A DNA stretch of 64,000 nucleotides from Pseudomonadales bacterium (GTDB lineage: Bacteria; Pseudomonadota; Gammaproteobacteria; Pseudomonadales; Azotimanducaceae). Each line of letters opens with the position of its first letter. Position 1 is the first letter of the stretch. Location of the stretch: positions 1-64,000 of the forward strand of contig JAQXDL010000010.1 in assembly GCA_029251375.1 (NCBI GenBank), in the 5' to 3' direction. The notes below the pieces were generated by a model, which saw only the letters and a program-made list of their open reading frames with translations, was not told the origin of the DNA and ran no database searches. The translations under genes were made by a program, and so were the position numbers. Below, in pieces: positions 62,775 through 64,000 of the stretch.

Positions 62775-63185
62775 TTATTGTATTGTCACATCATGCAAAA
62801 CTCTAAATTCTAATCCTGCTTTACGATGAAAAATCGCAGATTGATATTCGCTTGAATTGAACATCTGCAGATACGCGGTTCTGGAAGGATAGTGAACGAT
62901 AATTATCTCATCATAATTCTGAGTCTCATCACCTACGAATAAGTGATCGCAACTGCCCCGATAGGCCAAGCTGCCACCCAAGGCGAGTATTTTTGGCAAA
63001 GCCACTTTACCGTATTCGTTGTAAGCCTCTCGCCCGCTTCTGCCTTTAGCGTTTTCGACAGCAGACTCATAGCGCGCCACAACGCGATACTTCAATAGGT
63101 TAATCATGTCAAAGGCAGCATCTAGGTCAGACGCTGCTATTTCATCTAATTGCATCTTTGTTGGTTCTGTCGATCTCATTGTCAT
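62775..63185 (-). CDS. DUF1330-domain protein
   Basis: Protein of 136 residues with the ferredoxin-like DUF1330 pattern: 'FDMINLLKYRVVARY', 'EAYNEYGKVALPKILALGG' and 'IIIVHYPSRTAYLQMFNSSEY'. A second possible ATG two codons inside makes little difference. The function of this dimeric barrel family is not established. Confidence 0.88.
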   Translation of the reverse strand: MTMRSTEPTKMQLDEIAASDLDAAFDMINLLKYRVVARYESAVENAKGRSGREAYNEYGKVALPKILALGGSLAYRGSCDHLFVGDETQNYDEIIIVHYPSRTAYLQMFNSSEYQSAIFHRKAGLEFRVLHDVTIQ

Positions 63186-63712
63186 TGCCCGTTTTTGTTA
63201 TTCGTGTAGACGAGGATCTAAATCTTTGATTCAGTCAGGTTAGTATTAAGCCCAAGTTCACGTTGTAATTTCTTAGTTAAACCTGACGATTCGATGTGAC
63301 TCAGCAATATAGTATTTAAGTTGTTTGTCCGTTTTTACATCGTTTCATATTGCTGTATTCATTGCATACCGCGCGATGCCAAATAAGGCGCAGGCCTAAC
63401 CCTAACGCATCATGTAGCATTTCAAAGTGAATCTCTGAAACTTTAAAGGTGAATGCGGCTTAACCAGACTTCTGCCCCCGATAGCAAATACTTTACCATT
63501 GACTGCCCACACATGGGCGCCAGCCACTGCACGACATGTGATGTAGCCTTCAGCGAGCGACAGCATTTGTTAGAGGCACCATAAGTCATTGAGATGACAC
63601 GCTTATTTGATCACAAAATAGCTCGATTTCTTATACTCATCTAGACGCACTACATTGACCAACAATATATTTAAGGGAACTTTTAGCCATCAAACCAGAC
63701 TGTTTCGAGATT
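63186..63712. other. Intergenic region without recognised features
   Basis: About 525 bp between two minus-strand genes. No coding pattern, repeat or clear terminator was seen. It should hold the promoter of the DUF1330 gene. Confidence 0.5.
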
Positions 63713-64000
63713 CTATATCGAGCTACGATAGCTCAACATGTCAAGCAATGTGCTTTTAACATTTCCGCTCGCCAATTCATTCTCAAAAAAATTTTTAAGC
63801 ACACTGATAAAATAGTGAAGAGACGGTGAGCCTTGCTCTGTGTGAAGCCAGATCAAACCTAAACTATTCAGCACTACCGTGATCCAAAAGACGTCACGGA
63901 AAACGACCTTTATGGTTTTATGCTGAAGTTTTTGCTGGGCGACTATCGCGCCCGGCCAGCCGCCTATGAAGGAAAGAAAATGCAGCGTAGATTCTGCCAC
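63713..64000 (-). CDS. DUF1294-family membrane protein, partial
   Basis: The C-terminal 95 codons of a gene that continues past the right end of the window. 'AESTLHFLSFIGGWPGAIVA' with 'HKTIKVVFRDVFWITVVLN' matches DUF1294, a small membrane protein family often fused to a cold-shock domain. About 45 residues after that are not part of the usual domain, so the tail is atypically long. Confidence 0.8.
   Translation of the reverse strand: MAESTLHFLSFIGGWPGAIVAQQKLQHKTIKVVFRDVFWITVVLNSLGLIWLHTEQGSPSLHYFISVLKNFFENELASGNVKSTLLDMLSYRSSI

Noticed and set aside
1-64000. tRNA, rRNA, CRISPR array, insertion sequence or prophage
   Set aside because: None recognised on reading both strands; the tandem arrays have no spacer structure and are not CRISPR.

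Overview
The window looks like chromosomal DNA of a free-living, probably marine, Gram-negative bacterium, most likely a gammaproteobacterium. The supporting signs are a TonB-dependent receptor, several lipobox and Tat signal peptides, an AcnD/PrpF methylcitrate pair, and many small-molecule catabolism enzymes: P450s, LLM-class flavin oxidoreductases, SDRs, VOC proteins, GSTs, an acyl-CoA dehydrogenase and two sulfatases. Base composition is mid-range. I saw no rRNA, tRNA, CRISPR array, prophage or insertion sequence. The taxonomic placement is inference.

Layout. 1-4 kb: TetR regulator, Dabb protein and a two-subunit IorA/IorB-type molybdenum hydroxylase on the minus strand, with a palindrome in front. 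4-10 kb: a small membrane protein, two LLM oxidoreductases, an MBL hydrolase, a GPH-family transporter and an SDR. 10-14 kb: a dipeptidase lipoprotein and a patatin-like lipoprotein. 14-25 kb: a CYP153-type alkane hydroxylase, nitronate monooxygenase-like enzyme, two GSTs, sulfatase, second P450, MDR dehydrogenase, HCCA isomerase-like protein and a third LLM enzyme. 26-31 kb: acetyl-CoA hydrolase/transferase, TPR lipoprotein, SDR and VOC. 31-36 kb: a 989-residue secreted protein joining collagen-like Gly-X-Y repeats to pentapeptide repeats, followed by a lipoprotein. 36-43.6 kb: acyl-CoA dehydrogenase, methyltransferase, reductase, S4 protein, CPBP membrane protein, a peroxiredoxin-like selenoprotein and an aminotransferase. 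43.9-54 kb: TonB receptor, TauD dioxygenase, a LanC-like protein heading a co-directional run, and a frameshifted sulfatase. 54-64 kb: AcnD, PrpF, a RoxA-like di-heme cytochrome c, a diguanylate cyclase, PhyH dioxygenase, DUF1330 and a cut-off DUF1294 protein.

Most notable points. (1) The gene at 41492-41980 has an in-frame TGA at exactly the cysteine position of a WCPYC-type redox motif. The frame is intact on both sides, a strong Shine-Dalgarno precedes the upstream ATG, and a hairpin able to serve as SECIS follows the TGA. It is best read as a selenoprotein. (2) Five minisatellites with 11, 12 or 13 bp units lie between genes. Three start inside the last codons of a gene and include its stop codon, and nearly every unit carries a further stop triplet. 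I know of no described element with this architecture. (3) The collagen/pentapeptide fusion protein and adjoining lipoprotein look like a secreted structural module. (4) Two genes show single-base frameshifts near their N-termini, which could be real or assembly errors.

Functionally the window reads as a catabolic island for hydrophobic or xenobiotic substrates. CYP153, IorAB, the RoxA-like oxygenase, acyl-CoA dehydrogenase and the methylcitrate branch could together oxidise alkyl or isoprenoid compounds and the propionyl-CoA they release. No single operon ties these together, so this is inference.
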